Below are positions 1-3,772 of a stretch of DNA of 5,013 nucleotides, one piece after another. The first letter of the stretch is position 1; each line of letters starts with the position of its first letter. Made by a program: the position numbers and the translations under genes. The DNA lies in the NCBI GenBank assembly GCA_007130025.1, contig SLTF01000196.1, forward strand, positions 1 to 5,013, written 5' to 3'. Source of the stretch: Spirochaetales bacterium (lineage in GTDB: Bacteria; Spirochaetota; Spirochaetia; DSM-27196; PWMO01). The notes below the pieces were generated by a model. That model saw only the letters and a program-made list of their open reading frames with translations. It was not told the origin of the DNA and did no database searches.

Positions 1-35
1 GGGGGATCAAGAATTACGGCTGGAGTATCACTGCG

Positions 36-333
36 TCACAGCGGAATTCCCGAGCCAAGCGCTTCGTGGACAATACTGCCACGCTTGTCGCGATAGTCGC
101 GGATCTCCTCAGGTGACTTCAGGCACCTCGGCATCTATGCCCATTCTTGCCAGCTGAAGTCTGCAGCTGCTGGACAGAGGGAGGCGTTCCCTGGGTTCAA
201 GCTGGTGTGAGACAACGGCGAGAATGTCGTAATCGCTGTCAGAACGAAAATCCTCTCTCGCCCGCGAGCCGAAGAGCACGATCTGTTCCGCGCCGGTAAT
301 GTTCTGAACGACTTGTTTGATTATCTCGGTCAT
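36..333 (-). pseudogene. MNT-type nucleotidyltransferase (MntA-like), frameshifted near its C-terminus
   Basis: The protein from the ATG at 331-333 (MTEIIKQVVQ...) carries the nucleotidyltransferase signature GSRAREDFRSDSDYD. This holds the GS motif and the two acidic residues of the DxD metal site. The family is the small MNT domain protein paired with HEPN toxins, where it is usually the antitoxin and can AMPylate the toxin. The open frame stops at 109-111, but the next frame continues with the family's normal C-terminus (PEEIRDYRDKRGSIV, then HEALGSGIPL) to a TGA at 36-38. Removing one of the two G bases at 122-123 restores one frame reading GIDAEVLKSPEEIRDYRDK, about 98 residues, the usual length. 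It is therefore a one-base-insertion pseudogene or a sequencing error. A HEPN partner would be expected just beyond position 1; the 35 bases left show no clear start of one. An in-frame ATG at 432 only extends the ORF into the spacer and lacks homology. Domain call confident; frameshift seen directly. Confidence 0.85.
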
Positions 334-343
334 TGCTTTGTTT

Positions 344-349
344 ATTGTA
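344..349 (-). promoter_or_regulatory. Extended -10 promoter of the mnt gene
   Basis: The minus strand reads TGCTACAAT, an extended -10 element (TGnTACAAT), ending 10 bases before the ATG at 333. No good -35 hexamer is visible in the GC-rich stretch upstream, which fits an extended -10 promoter. The predicted start site would leave only a few bases of leader, and no Shine-Dalgarno sequence is present, so the transcript may be nearly leaderless. The same element and spacing recur at 900-905 upstream of hicBA, which supports its being real. Confidence 0.55.
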
Positions 350-359
350 GCATGCGCGC

Positions 360-391
360 CGCGGCCACGCTGATTCCCGACAGAGGGAGAG
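360..391 (-). repeat. Decayed end of the intergenic repeat (copy A)
   Basis: On the minus strand, CCTCTGT followed by AGCGTGGCCGCGGCGCGC matches without gaps the same part of copy 1 (910-945) and resembles copy 3 (2965-3003). The hairpin body found in the other copies is missing here and is replaced by unrelated sequence up to the end of hicA at 416. It is interpreted as a remnant of a repeat that once separated hicA from mnt. Confidence 0.5.
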
Positions 392-415
392 GATTGCACC
401 GGCAGCCGGCACTGC

Positions 416-637
416 TCAATCGCCATGTACACGAACGAACTCGTCGGGTGAAACGCCCGCCTGTTTCAGCAGACCAACGAGAGTGCCAACTTTTAACTCG
501 CGGTGATTGGGGACCACGCAGCCCATTGAGCCTCGGCGCAAGACTATGTGGCTCCCGCGTTGACGCGCCACAACGAAGCCCAGGCGCTCCAGAACTCGAA
601 CGACTTCTGCTCCCGAAACGACGGGAAGCTTAGGCAT
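416..637 (-). CDS. hicA: HicA-family mRNA interferase toxin
   Basis: This 73-residue protein (MPKLPVVSGAEVVRVLERLG...) is a HicA/YcfA-family toxin, a small double-stranded-RNA-binding-fold ribonuclease that cleaves mRNA and is held inactive by HicB. The family layout is complete: the S-G-x-E-V-V-x-x-L helix at the N-terminus, the catalytic histidine His30 inside RQRGSHIVLRR, the strand VVPNHRELKVGTL, and the closing helix LLKQAGVSPDEFV. Length is normal for the family. Its ATG overlaps the end of hicB by 8 bases (630-637) and has no Shine-Dalgarno site of its own visible, which points to translational coupling with the upstream antitoxin. Here the antitoxin gene comes first, the reverse of the hicA-hicB pair at 1325-1790. 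Nothing in it looks damaged. Confidence 0.93.
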   Translation of the reverse strand: MPKLPVVSGAEVVRVLERLGFVVARQRGSHIVLRRGSMGCVVPNHRELKVGTLVGLLKQAGVSPDEFVRVHGD

Positions 638-836
638 GAGCGGGAACCTGGAATGTTGTCAAAAACGGTCGCCCAGTGGCGGAGAGGGGGAATTCCTCCA
701 GATACAGCTGGGTTGCCTCTCGCAGATTGTTCAGGGCCTCCTCGACGGTCTCACCTTGTGTGGTGGTACCCGTCTCAGGGTTGAATGCGATATACCCGCC
801 TTCAGCGGCGGGCGTCAGAACTGCCGATAGTTCCAT
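630..836 (-). CDS. hicB: HicB-family antitoxin, first gene of a hicBA pair
   Basis: This is a 68-residue protein of the HicB/UPF0150 fold: MELSAVLTPAAEGGYIAFNP, then TQGETVEEALNNLREATQLY. The signature is a first strand, the EGGY turn, a second strand, and the G-(D/E)-T-x-E-E-A-L-x-N helix. It has no obvious separate C-terminal DNA-binding domain. I chose the ATG at 836 over the in-frame ATG at 848. A GGAG motif lies about seven bases before the former, whereas the latter has no ribosome-binding site. It ends in TAA inside the start of hicA and would neutralise that toxin. Upstream lie the promoter and first codons of a different gene (an mnt stub, 815-889), so hicBA now appears to be expressed from a borrowed promoter. 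Confidence 0.9.
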   Translation of the reverse strand: MELSAVLTPAAEGGYIAFNPETGTTTQGETVEEALNNLREATQLYLEEFPLSATGRPFLTTFQVPAHA

Positions 837-889
837 CGTGATCTCCATGTGGAAACGTCGTTGACAACGCGCTTGATTATCTCGGTCAT
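815..889 (-). pseudogene. 5' stub of a second mnt nucleotidyltransferase gene
   Basis: The minus strand from the ATG at 887-889 reads MTEIIKRVVNDVSTWRSRWN, then YRQF and a stop. The first ten residues match the start of the mnt gene at 333 (MTEIIKQVVQ), and the upstream DNA, including the TACAAT box, also aligns without gaps for about 60 bases. After roughly codon 13 the match is lost and the sequence becomes the start region of hicB. The best reading is a deletion fusing the promoter and first codons of an mnt gene to hicBA. The resulting 24-codon frame overlaps the hicB start by about 20 bases and could act as a translated leader, but that is inference. Confidence 0.7.
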
Positions 890-899
890 TGGTTTGGGT

Positions 900-905
900 A
901 TTGTA
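900..905 (-). promoter_or_regulatory. Extended -10 promoter driving the mnt stub and hicBA
   Basis: The minus strand TGCTACAAT lies 10 bases before the ATG of the mnt stub, exactly as at 344-349. It is the only promoter-like element between repeat copy 1 and hicB, so it is the likely promoter for hicBA. No convincing -35 is seen. Confidence 0.5.
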
Positions 906-909
906 GCAC

Positions 910-1034
910 GCGCACGTCGGCCGCGCCGATTTTTCACAGAGGGGGTAGCGGAAGCGCGTCGCGCGAAGCACGACCTCTGGAGCGAGGGGGAGACTTCCCC
1001 CTCTTGTACCGACTTCTTGAACCAGGGGCCGATC
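910..1034 (-). repeat. Intergenic palindromic repeat, copy 1
   Basis: The core is 938-1003. Read on the plus strand it starts GAGGGGGTAGCG, carries the hairpin GTCGCGC-GAA-GCACGAC, then the 8-bp perfect stem GAGGGGGA-GACT-TCCCCCTC. One arm mismatch in the first hairpin becomes a G-U pair in minus-strand RNA. Beyond the core, the stretch 1004-1034 (TTGTACCGACTTCTTGAACC, then AGGGGC) matches copy 5 at 4428-4457. The left flank 910-937 matches copies A and 3. The unit may thus be 100 bp or longer. It lies between the orphan HicB-like gene and the hicBA unit, in the same orientation as every other copy. Confidence 0.85.
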
Positions 1035-1070
1035 AGCTGCCTTGCGCCACAATCCCTCGGTAGTTTAGGC

Positions 1071-1292
1071 TTACATGAACACTTCGTCGTGTACGCGGTG
1101 CAAACGGATGATCCGGGGAATCTCGTCCTCGCTGTCGTAATGGCCTTTGAGTGCGTCGATTACGGCTTTCTTCAGATCCTGCATGGAATCAGCTTCTGTG
1201 AAGATGCTTACGCCGAGCGCACGGGCGGTCAGACCTCCTTCGGGGTCATCTTCAACAACAAAAATGATTTCTTCAGGTCGTTGCGTATTCAT
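1071..1292 (-). CDS. Orphan HicB/UPF0150-like antitoxin
   Basis: This 73-residue protein (MNTQRPEEIIFVVEDDPEGG, then LTARALGVSIFTEADSMQDL) has the HicB-like pattern of a strand, an E-x-x-P-E-G-G turn, a second strand and an acidic helix (LKKAVIDALKGHYD). It ends with a strand, IPRIIRLHRVHDEV. This family is widespread and often misnamed as a 2-oxoisovalerate dehydrogenase subunit in databases; it usually precedes a hicA gene. Here no hicA follows: the DNA downstream runs straight into repeat copy 1. It sits 32 bases after the hicB stop at 1325, so it may be the third gene of the hicAB transcript. No clear ribosome-binding site precedes the ATG at 1292, so the exact start is uncertain. It could be a leftover antitoxin or one acting on a toxin elsewhere. 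Confidence 0.8.
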   Translation of the reverse strand: MNTQRPEEIIFVVEDDPEGGLTARALGVSIFTEADSMQDLKKAVIDALKGHYDSEDEIPRIIRLHRVHDEVFM

Positions 1293-1324
1293 TGCGGATG
1301 GACCCTGGCGGTGCCAACCAGCTC

Positions 1325-1537
1325 CTATGCGAACAGAAGGCGGCGACCTTTGGGTGTGGGGATAGGATCACCGTATTCTTTGGCGGTTTCCAACCAGAGT
1401 TGAGCCGCCGACTTCGCATGTGCAAGCGCCTCTTCGTGGCTTTCGCCGTGTGCCATACAGCCGGGCAGCTCGGGAATATCTGCTACGTACGCTGCATCTT
1501 CTTCACTCCAAAAAATGATGATTTCGTATTTACCCAT
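1325..1537 (-). CDS. hicB: HicB-family antitoxin, second gene of a hicAB pair
   Basis: A 70-residue protein, MGKYEIIIFWSEEDAAYVAD, then IPELPGCMAHGESHEEALAH. This is the textbook HicB N-terminal domain, with the I-P-E-L-P-G-C loop and the G-(D/E)-(S/T)-x-E-E-A-L helix. It continues through WLETAKEYGDPIPTPKGRRL, the usual end of the single-domain form that lacks a separate DNA-binding domain. The ATG overlaps the hicA stop by 8 bases. AGGAG is present about ten bases upstream within the end of hicA, so start and coupling are well supported. It is expected to bind and neutralise the HicA encoded just upstream and to contribute to repression of the operon. Confidence 0.94.
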   Translation of the reverse strand: MGKYEIIIFWSEEDAAYVADIPELPGCMAHGESHEEALAHAKSAAQLWLETAKEYGDPIPTPKGRRLLFA

Positions 1538-1790
1538 CGATCTCTTCTCCTAGCCTGTACCGAACGATAATGTCGCGTACCTGCTTTACCTGATATGGTT
1601 TCGCATGCTTCCCATCACGCTGAAGGTTCAGCCTTTCGAGAACGCCGGACCGTCGAAATACGTTGTGGCTTCCCTTCGTCCGCCGCTCAAAGCCGATTCG
1701 TTCCAGCAAGCCACACACGTCATCGAACGCTAAACTCGAGTCATTGGCGCCGTTGATAATTTGATTATATACCTTTCGCCATCTGTTCAC
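1530..1790 (-). CDS. hicA: HicA-family mRNA interferase toxin, GTG start
   Basis: An 86-residue protein beginning (M)NRWRKVYNQIINGANDSS and containing LERIGFERRTKGSHNVFRR with the catalytic His42, followed by KAKPYQVKQVR-type sequence (here HAKPYQVKQVRDII). This belongs to the longer HicA subgroup. I place the start at the GTG at 1788-1790, preceded by AAGGGG at good spacing. The frame is open upstream to 1928, but that extension is only the intergenic repeat read as protein. The protein looks complete and is presumably an active ribonuclease kept in check by the HicB encoded next. Copy 2 of the repeat lies about 57 bases upstream. Confidence 0.92.
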   Translation of the reverse strand: MNRWRKVYNQIINGANDSSLAFDDVCGLLERIGFERRTKGSHNVFRRSGVLERLNLQRDGKHAKPYQVKQVRDIIVRYRLGEEIDG

Positions 1791-1807
1791 ATTTTGCCCC
1801 TTGAGGT

Positions 1808-1821
1808 GGTTTCGAAAAACC
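1808..1821. promoter_or_regulatory. Short inverted repeat upstream of hicAB
   Basis: GGTTT-CGAA-AAACC (plus strand) is a 5-bp inverted repeat centred about 25 bases before the hicA GTG, between repeat copy 2 and the gene. Its place suits an operator for the HicAB complex or a small hairpin in the leader. No homology supports this. Confidence 0.25.
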
Positions 1822-1846
1822 GGTTCTGTTCGCCGGCTTGCCCATA

Positions 1847-1923
1847 GGGGTAGCGGGGGTAGCGAAATAGCGTCGCGCGAAGCGCGACCTCTGAAGCGAG
1901 GGGGAGACTTCCCCCTTCCTGTA
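1847..1923 (-). repeat. Intergenic palindromic repeat, copy 2
   Basis: The core on the plus strand runs from GGGGGTAGCG at 1855 to about 1918. It has the perfect hairpin GTCGCGC-GAA-GCGCGAC and the stem GAGGGGGA-GACT-TCCCCCTT, where one outer pair is weakened to a wobble. Its left end is partly doubled (GGGGTAGC at 1847 and again within 1856-1863). Its right end abuts the truncated PIN gene, whose stop codon falls at 1928-1930, only a few bases from the repeat. Confidence 0.85.
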
Positions 1924-1927
1924 ATCA

Positions 1928-2017
1928 CTATGCCGGCTCGCCGGACGGTGCGTTAAGAACCGGACTCTTCTCCAGCAACGCCGCAAGCACGACACTGGAG
2001 TCGACGTAGTGCTTCAT
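1928..2017 (-). pseudogene. PIN-domain toxin (VapC-like), N-terminal fragment
   Basis: From the ATG at 2015-2017 the minus strand encodes MKHYVDSSVVLAALLEKSPV, then LNAPSGEPA and a stop: 29 residues against about 130 for a whole PIN toxin. The (Y)VDSSVVLAALL strand, with the first catalytic aspartate Asp6, is the standard start of a PIN ribonuclease. Its ATG overlaps the stop of the Phd-type antitoxin as ATGA, the classic coupled TA arrangement, so this was the toxin of that pair. The rest of the gene, with the other acidic residues of the active site, is gone and repeat copy 2 follows at once. It cannot be an active nuclease. Confidence 0.85.
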
Positions 2018-2250
2018 GAATCAGCGCGTTCTTCGGACAGAAGCTCGGTGACGCTGCCTCGAAAACTGGGGACGGAGACCGGCTTGAACGCGTTGCTCGA
2101 CGGGCGCTCGACCGGATCGTCATGCGTCACCGGCTGAACCACGGCGATTGGGCGTTTGTGCTCGGTAAGAACGATGGCTTCTCCGGATTTCATTTCACGC
2201 AACTGCCGCGCCATGGGCGCCTTGAATTGGGATACTCTGAGGGCTTTCAT
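2014..2250 (-). CDS. Phd/YefM-family antitoxin
   Basis: This 78-residue protein (MKALRVSQFKAPMARQLREM, then KSGEAIVLTEHKRPIAVVQP) is a Phd/YefM-type antitoxin. The N-terminal part forms the dimeric DNA-binding domain, with the family pattern K-A-x-(L/M)-x-x-x-L-x-x-(M/V)-x-x-G-(E)-x-(I/V)-x-(I/L)-T-x-x-x-(R/K)-P-I-A. The C-terminal tail (VPSFRGSVTELLSEERADS) would wrap the toxin, as in Phd-PIN pairs. It ends overlapping the truncated PIN gene by 4 bases. The antitoxin is complete although its partner is not. The leader holds a TGACC direct repeat that might be an operator. No strong ribosome-binding site is visible before the ATG. Confidence 0.9.
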   Translation of the reverse strand: MKALRVSQFKAPMARQLREMKSGEAIVLTEHKRPIAVVQPVTHDDPVERPSSNAFKPVSVPSFRGSVTELLSEERADS

Positions 2251-2251
2251 C

Positions 2252-2267
2252 GGTCATTTATGGGTCA
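2252..2267 (-). promoter_or_regulatory. Direct repeat just upstream of the Phd antitoxin
   Basis: The minus strand shows TGACC-N6-TGACC, an 11-base period, directly before the ATG at 2250. Half-sites spaced about one helical turn apart beside an autoregulated antitoxin gene suggest an operator, but the motif is short and could be chance. Confidence 0.25.
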
Positions 2268-2312
2268 AATTATTGGTTTCCGTCTACGGCCGGTGTTTTG
2301 TGTTCCGCACCT

Positions 2313-2443
2313 CGCCCGCGAGGCGGATACGCTGCAGCGTGGTGATCCCGAAACTCAGGGAGATCTCTGCGCCAGGGTGTCCGCGTCTATTGCGCGGTGC
2401 GCGCAAAACGGGTAGCGTCAGAGCTCCGGCGGAATCTGCCTTG
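2313..2443 (-). pseudogene. Decayed 5' fragment of an SNase-family nuclease gene
   Basis: The minus strand aligns with the 5' part of the SNase gene at 4997-4870, with shared blocks such as GCCGGAGCTCTG, GACACCCT and TTCGGGATCACCACG. In translation it gives PPEL-stop-RYPF, then I-D-A-D-T-L, then after a one-base shift AEISLSFGITTLQRIRLAGE. The Trp codon is now TGA, a base is missing after the DTL codons, and homology ends soon after RLAG, where the intact family would continue into the catalytic loop. It lies between the broken vapC and the phd unit. It is a dead duplicate and useful mainly because it preserves RLAG, which the other copy has lost. Confidence 0.8.
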
Positions 2444-2458
2444 CACCCGGTTGTCTGG

Positions 2459-2683
2459 CTACTCCTCGACCAACTCGATGCCGGGAATGTATTTGAAGTC
2501 AGATATGTTCCGTGTGAACAGCGGAAGGCCCAGCACGAGCGCTGTTGCGGCAATGAGTGCATCCGGGATAAGGAGGCCGTGGCTTTTCGCGTACAACGTA
2601 ATCAGTTCTACCGCCTTTTCGGAGATATCTTCATCGATGTGCACCACCCGCATTCCAGAGACGAACGCTACGCTCGATGCCAC
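2459..2683 (-). pseudogene. VapC-like PIN toxin, C-terminal half only
   Basis: The last 60 or so residues are unmistakably the end of a PIN toxin: VVHIDEDISEKAVELI, LLIPDALIAATALVLGLPLF and TRNISDFKYIPGIELVEE. These include the catalytic Asp of the PDALIAA helix and the TRN-x-x-D-F motif. The first half, with the VDT/VDS strand and the early acidic residues, is absent; the frame instead starts inside the end of vapB (ATG at 2681-2683). That start overlaps vapB by 16 bases and yields a 74-residue product with an unrelated 10-residue head. A deletion of about 60 codons between vapB and vapC explains this. The product may be made but should lack nuclease activity; it might still bind the antitoxin. 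Confidence 0.85.
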
Positions 2684-2889
2684 GCTCTTTCCCGTATTTC
2701 TTCAAGACTTACTTCACGGTCTCGCCACATTCCGAAAAGCTCTTCGGGAGCATCGTTCGTCCGACCTTTCGGTCCGTCGTCTTCGCGCAGACGTAACGAG
2801 CGGACAACGGACTCAATGATCTTCACGCGATCGGTGTAACTGAGCTGTTGAATCTCTTTGAGAATTCTACGAGTGTTTGGATCGGCCAT
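2668..2889 (-). CDS. VapB-like antitoxin of a vapBC pair
   Basis: A 73-residue protein, MADPNTRRILKEIQQLSYTD, then RVKIIESVVRSLRLREDDGP, ending EELFGMWRDREVSLEEIRER-AWHRA. It begins with a helix-rich region (LSYTDRVKIIESVVRSL). The tail with F-G-M-W-(R/K)-D-R-E-(V/I)-S-L-E-E-I-R is typical of the small antitoxins found immediately before PIN toxins. It has a good ribosome-binding site (AGAGGTGA about five bases before the ATG) and a recognisable promoter. Its partner downstream is cut to the C-terminal half, so the antitoxin now stands practically alone. Family placement rests on the tail motif and neighbour; I do not assign a specific DNA-binding fold with certainty. Confidence 0.8.
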   Translation of the reverse strand: MADPNTRRILKEIQQLSYTDRVKIIESVVRSLRLREDDGPKGRTNDAPEELFGMWRDREVSLEEIRERAWHRA

Positions 2890-2905
2890 TGCGTCACCTC
2901 TTTGC

Positions 2906-2914
2906 TATACTATA
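2906..2914 (-). promoter_or_regulatory. Promoter -10 region and palindrome before vapB
   Basis: TATAGTATA on the minus strand is a 9-base odd palindrome containing TATAGT, a good -10 hexamer, about 20 bases before the vapB ATG. The -35 region is weak. The palindrome over the -10 would suit autorepression by the antitoxin, an inference. Confidence 0.5.
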
Positions 2915-2938
2915 CCGCTTAACACTCGGTAACTTATA

Positions 2939-2962
2939 GCCGCCGCTTTTCGGGCGGCGCTG
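2939..2962. other. GC-rich hairpin between repeat copy 3 and vapB
   Basis: GCCGCC-GCTTTTCG-GGCGGC forms a strong 6-bp stem upstream of the vapB promoter. There is no T-tract on the minus strand; it could stop plus-strand or upstream transcription or be part of the repeat flank. Its function is not determinable here. Confidence 0.35.
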
Positions 2963-2964
2963 AA

Positions 2965-3067
2965 GATCTCGCGCGCGGCGGCCGCGCTGCGTCTCAACAG
3001 AGGGGGTAGCGAAAGAGCGTCGCGCGAAGCGCGACCTCTGGAGCGAGGGGGAGACTTCCCCCTCCTG
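2965..3067 (-). repeat. Intergenic palindromic repeat, copy 3
   Basis: The core 3000-3064 is the cleanest copy: GAGGGGGTAGCGAAAGAGC, the perfect stem GTCGCGC-GAA-GCGCGAC, then CTCTGGAGC and the perfect stem GAGGGGGA-GACT-TCCCCCTC. The left flank 2965-2999 (minus strand CTGTTGAGACGCAGCGCGGC, then CGCCGCGCGCG) resembles the flanks of copies 1 and A. It separates the unrecognised ORF from vapB. Confidence 0.85.
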
Positions 3068-3080
3068 CACAACAAGCGAC

Positions 3081-3320
3081 CTAAGCCCGGGTGAGCTCCG
3101 GCGGCCCCTGACACCAAGGAGCGATTCTGGACTCGCCCGGCTCGCCGAGCAGGAGCTGTATCTCCGGCGGCTTGGGCAGCGGCGCGCGGTAGTAGGGCTC
3201 CCTCCGGGCCGTGTCCACCGGCTCCTTGACCAGCGCATGAAAGCCCAGATCGATTACGAGCTCCAGAAGGTTCCCCTCTCCCCGGGCGTTGATGTAGGTG
3301 CGATAGAGGTGGGGGAACAT
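3081..3320 (-). CDS. Unrecognised 79-residue ORF
   Basis: The reading frame starts MFPHLYRTYINARGEGNLLE, continues LVIDLGFHALVKEPVDTARR and ends GPPELTRA. The middle section looks protein-like: amphipathic helix LLELVIDLGFHALV, a proline-rich linker and high GC at third positions. I do not recognise a family. No ribosome-binding site precedes the ATG and the gene lies 25 bases after the DUF2283 stop. The last residues, PPELTRA, also occur in the broken SNase gene (around 4853-4870), and the DNA GCCGGAGCTC is shared, so the C-terminus may have been formed by recombination in that short segment. It may be a truncated or fused remnant and not a native gene. No membrane segment or signal peptide is seen. 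Confidence 0.4.
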   Translation of the reverse strand: MFPHLYRTYINARGEGNLLELVIDLGFHALVKEPVDTARREPYYRAPLPKPPEIQLLLGEPGESRIAPWCQGPPELTRA

Positions 3321-3345
3321 GGGCTTTGGGTTTGGGGGTTCTCCG

Positions 3346-3573
3346 CTACTGAGCGTTCAGGGCGCTTACGCTTTTGTCCACGTCCAGCGAATAGCTCAGA
3401 ATGGTGGTCAAGTCCATGCGAGACGACGCGTTCAGGATTTCGATGCCCGCTATCCGTCCTTCTGCGGTGGTATCGACGTTGATTCCATCAGACAACTCGA
3501 TCGCGCCATCTGGAGTTTCCTCGCTTAGTTCGATATACAACGCGTCGACGGCATCATCGTAATGCACTTTCAT
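3346..3573 (-). CDS. DUF2283-family protein, probable antitoxin
   Basis: A 75-residue protein starting at the ATG at 3571-3573: MKVHYDDAVDALYIELSEET, then PDGAIELSDGINVDTTAEGR. The pattern Y-D-x-x-x-D-A-L-Y-I-x-L, followed by D-x-x-x-G-x-I-x-G-I-E-I-L-x-A-S, is the DUF2283 signature, and the length is typical. Genes of this family usually follow a DUF4258 gene and are regarded as its putative antitoxin. Here the ATG overlaps the stop of a 12-codon DUF4258-like stub as ATGA, so the pair arrangement is kept although the toxin has gone. No independent ribosome-binding site is seen, so it probably relied on coupling to the upstream frame, which the stub still provides. The frame is open further upstream through repeat copy 4, but only this portion shows homology. 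Confidence 0.88.
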   Translation of the reverse strand: MKVHYDDAVDALYIELSEETPDGAIELSDGINVDTTAEGRIAGIEILNASSRMDLTTILSYSLDVDKSVSALNAQ

Positions 3574-3608
3574 GGGTTTTTCGCATGTCGAGAAACGATG
3601 ATTTTCAT
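3570..3608 (-). pseudogene. N-terminal stub of a DUF4258-type toxin
   Basis: From the ATG at 3606-3608 the minus strand encodes MKIIVSRHAKNP and a stop that overlaps the DUF2283 start (ATGA). S-x-H-A near the N-terminus is the usual opening of DUF4258 proteins, which are normally about 80-100 residues and sit exactly here relative to DUF2283. The most economical reading is an internal deletion of nearly the whole toxin gene, leaving start and stop overlap intact. The evidence is only 12 residues plus position, so the family call is an inference. Confidence 0.6.
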
Positions 3609-3655
3609 TGAACCTACCCGGAAAATCGCATCGAGTCATCCGTGCGTCTACGCTT

Positions 3656-3720
3656 GGGTTGCGGAAGAGCATTGCGCGGAAAGCGACTTCGTGCGAGGGG
3701 GAGACTTTCCCCTCATGTAC
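3656..3720 (-). repeat. Intergenic palindromic repeat, copy 4 (diverged)
   Basis: It aligns along its length with the other copies (TTGCGGAAGAGC, GCGCGGAAAGCGAC, GCGAGGGGGAGACTTTCCCC, TGTAC) but carries several changes and lacks the CCTCTGGA section. The second stem survives as GAGGGG/CCCCTC, while the first is badly weakened. It separates brnA from the DUF4258/DUF2283 unit. Confidence 0.75.
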
Positions 3721-3772
3721 CCACACTTGGCACCGGCAACGTCATCGGTAGTGAGCCAAGCGGGCGTCCAAG

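Noticed and set aside
985..1004. Rho-independent terminators formed by the GAGGGGGA/TCCCCCTC stem
   Set aside because: On the coding (minus) strand the stem is not followed by a T-tract in any copy, so a simple intrinsic terminator is not supported.
630..1052. Longer hicB form of 140 residues
   Set aside because: The extension reads through repeat copy 1 and the mnt stub in another frame; only the last 68 residues are HicB.
1530..1928. Longer hicA with an N-terminal extension starting at 1928
   Set aside because: The first 46 residues are repeat copy 2 and its flank read as protein. HicA homology begins at the GTG at 1790, which has its own ribosome-binding site.
1928..2683. The two PIN fragments as one split toxin
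   Set aside because: The N-terminal piece follows phd and the C-terminal piece follows vapB, each in its own TA arrangement and in an order that does not allow simple joining. They are separate broken genes.
3237..3528. Plus-strand ORFs opposite DUF2283 and the unknown ORF
   Set aside because: No motif, no ribosome-binding site, and they are antisense to a clearly homologous DUF2283 gene.
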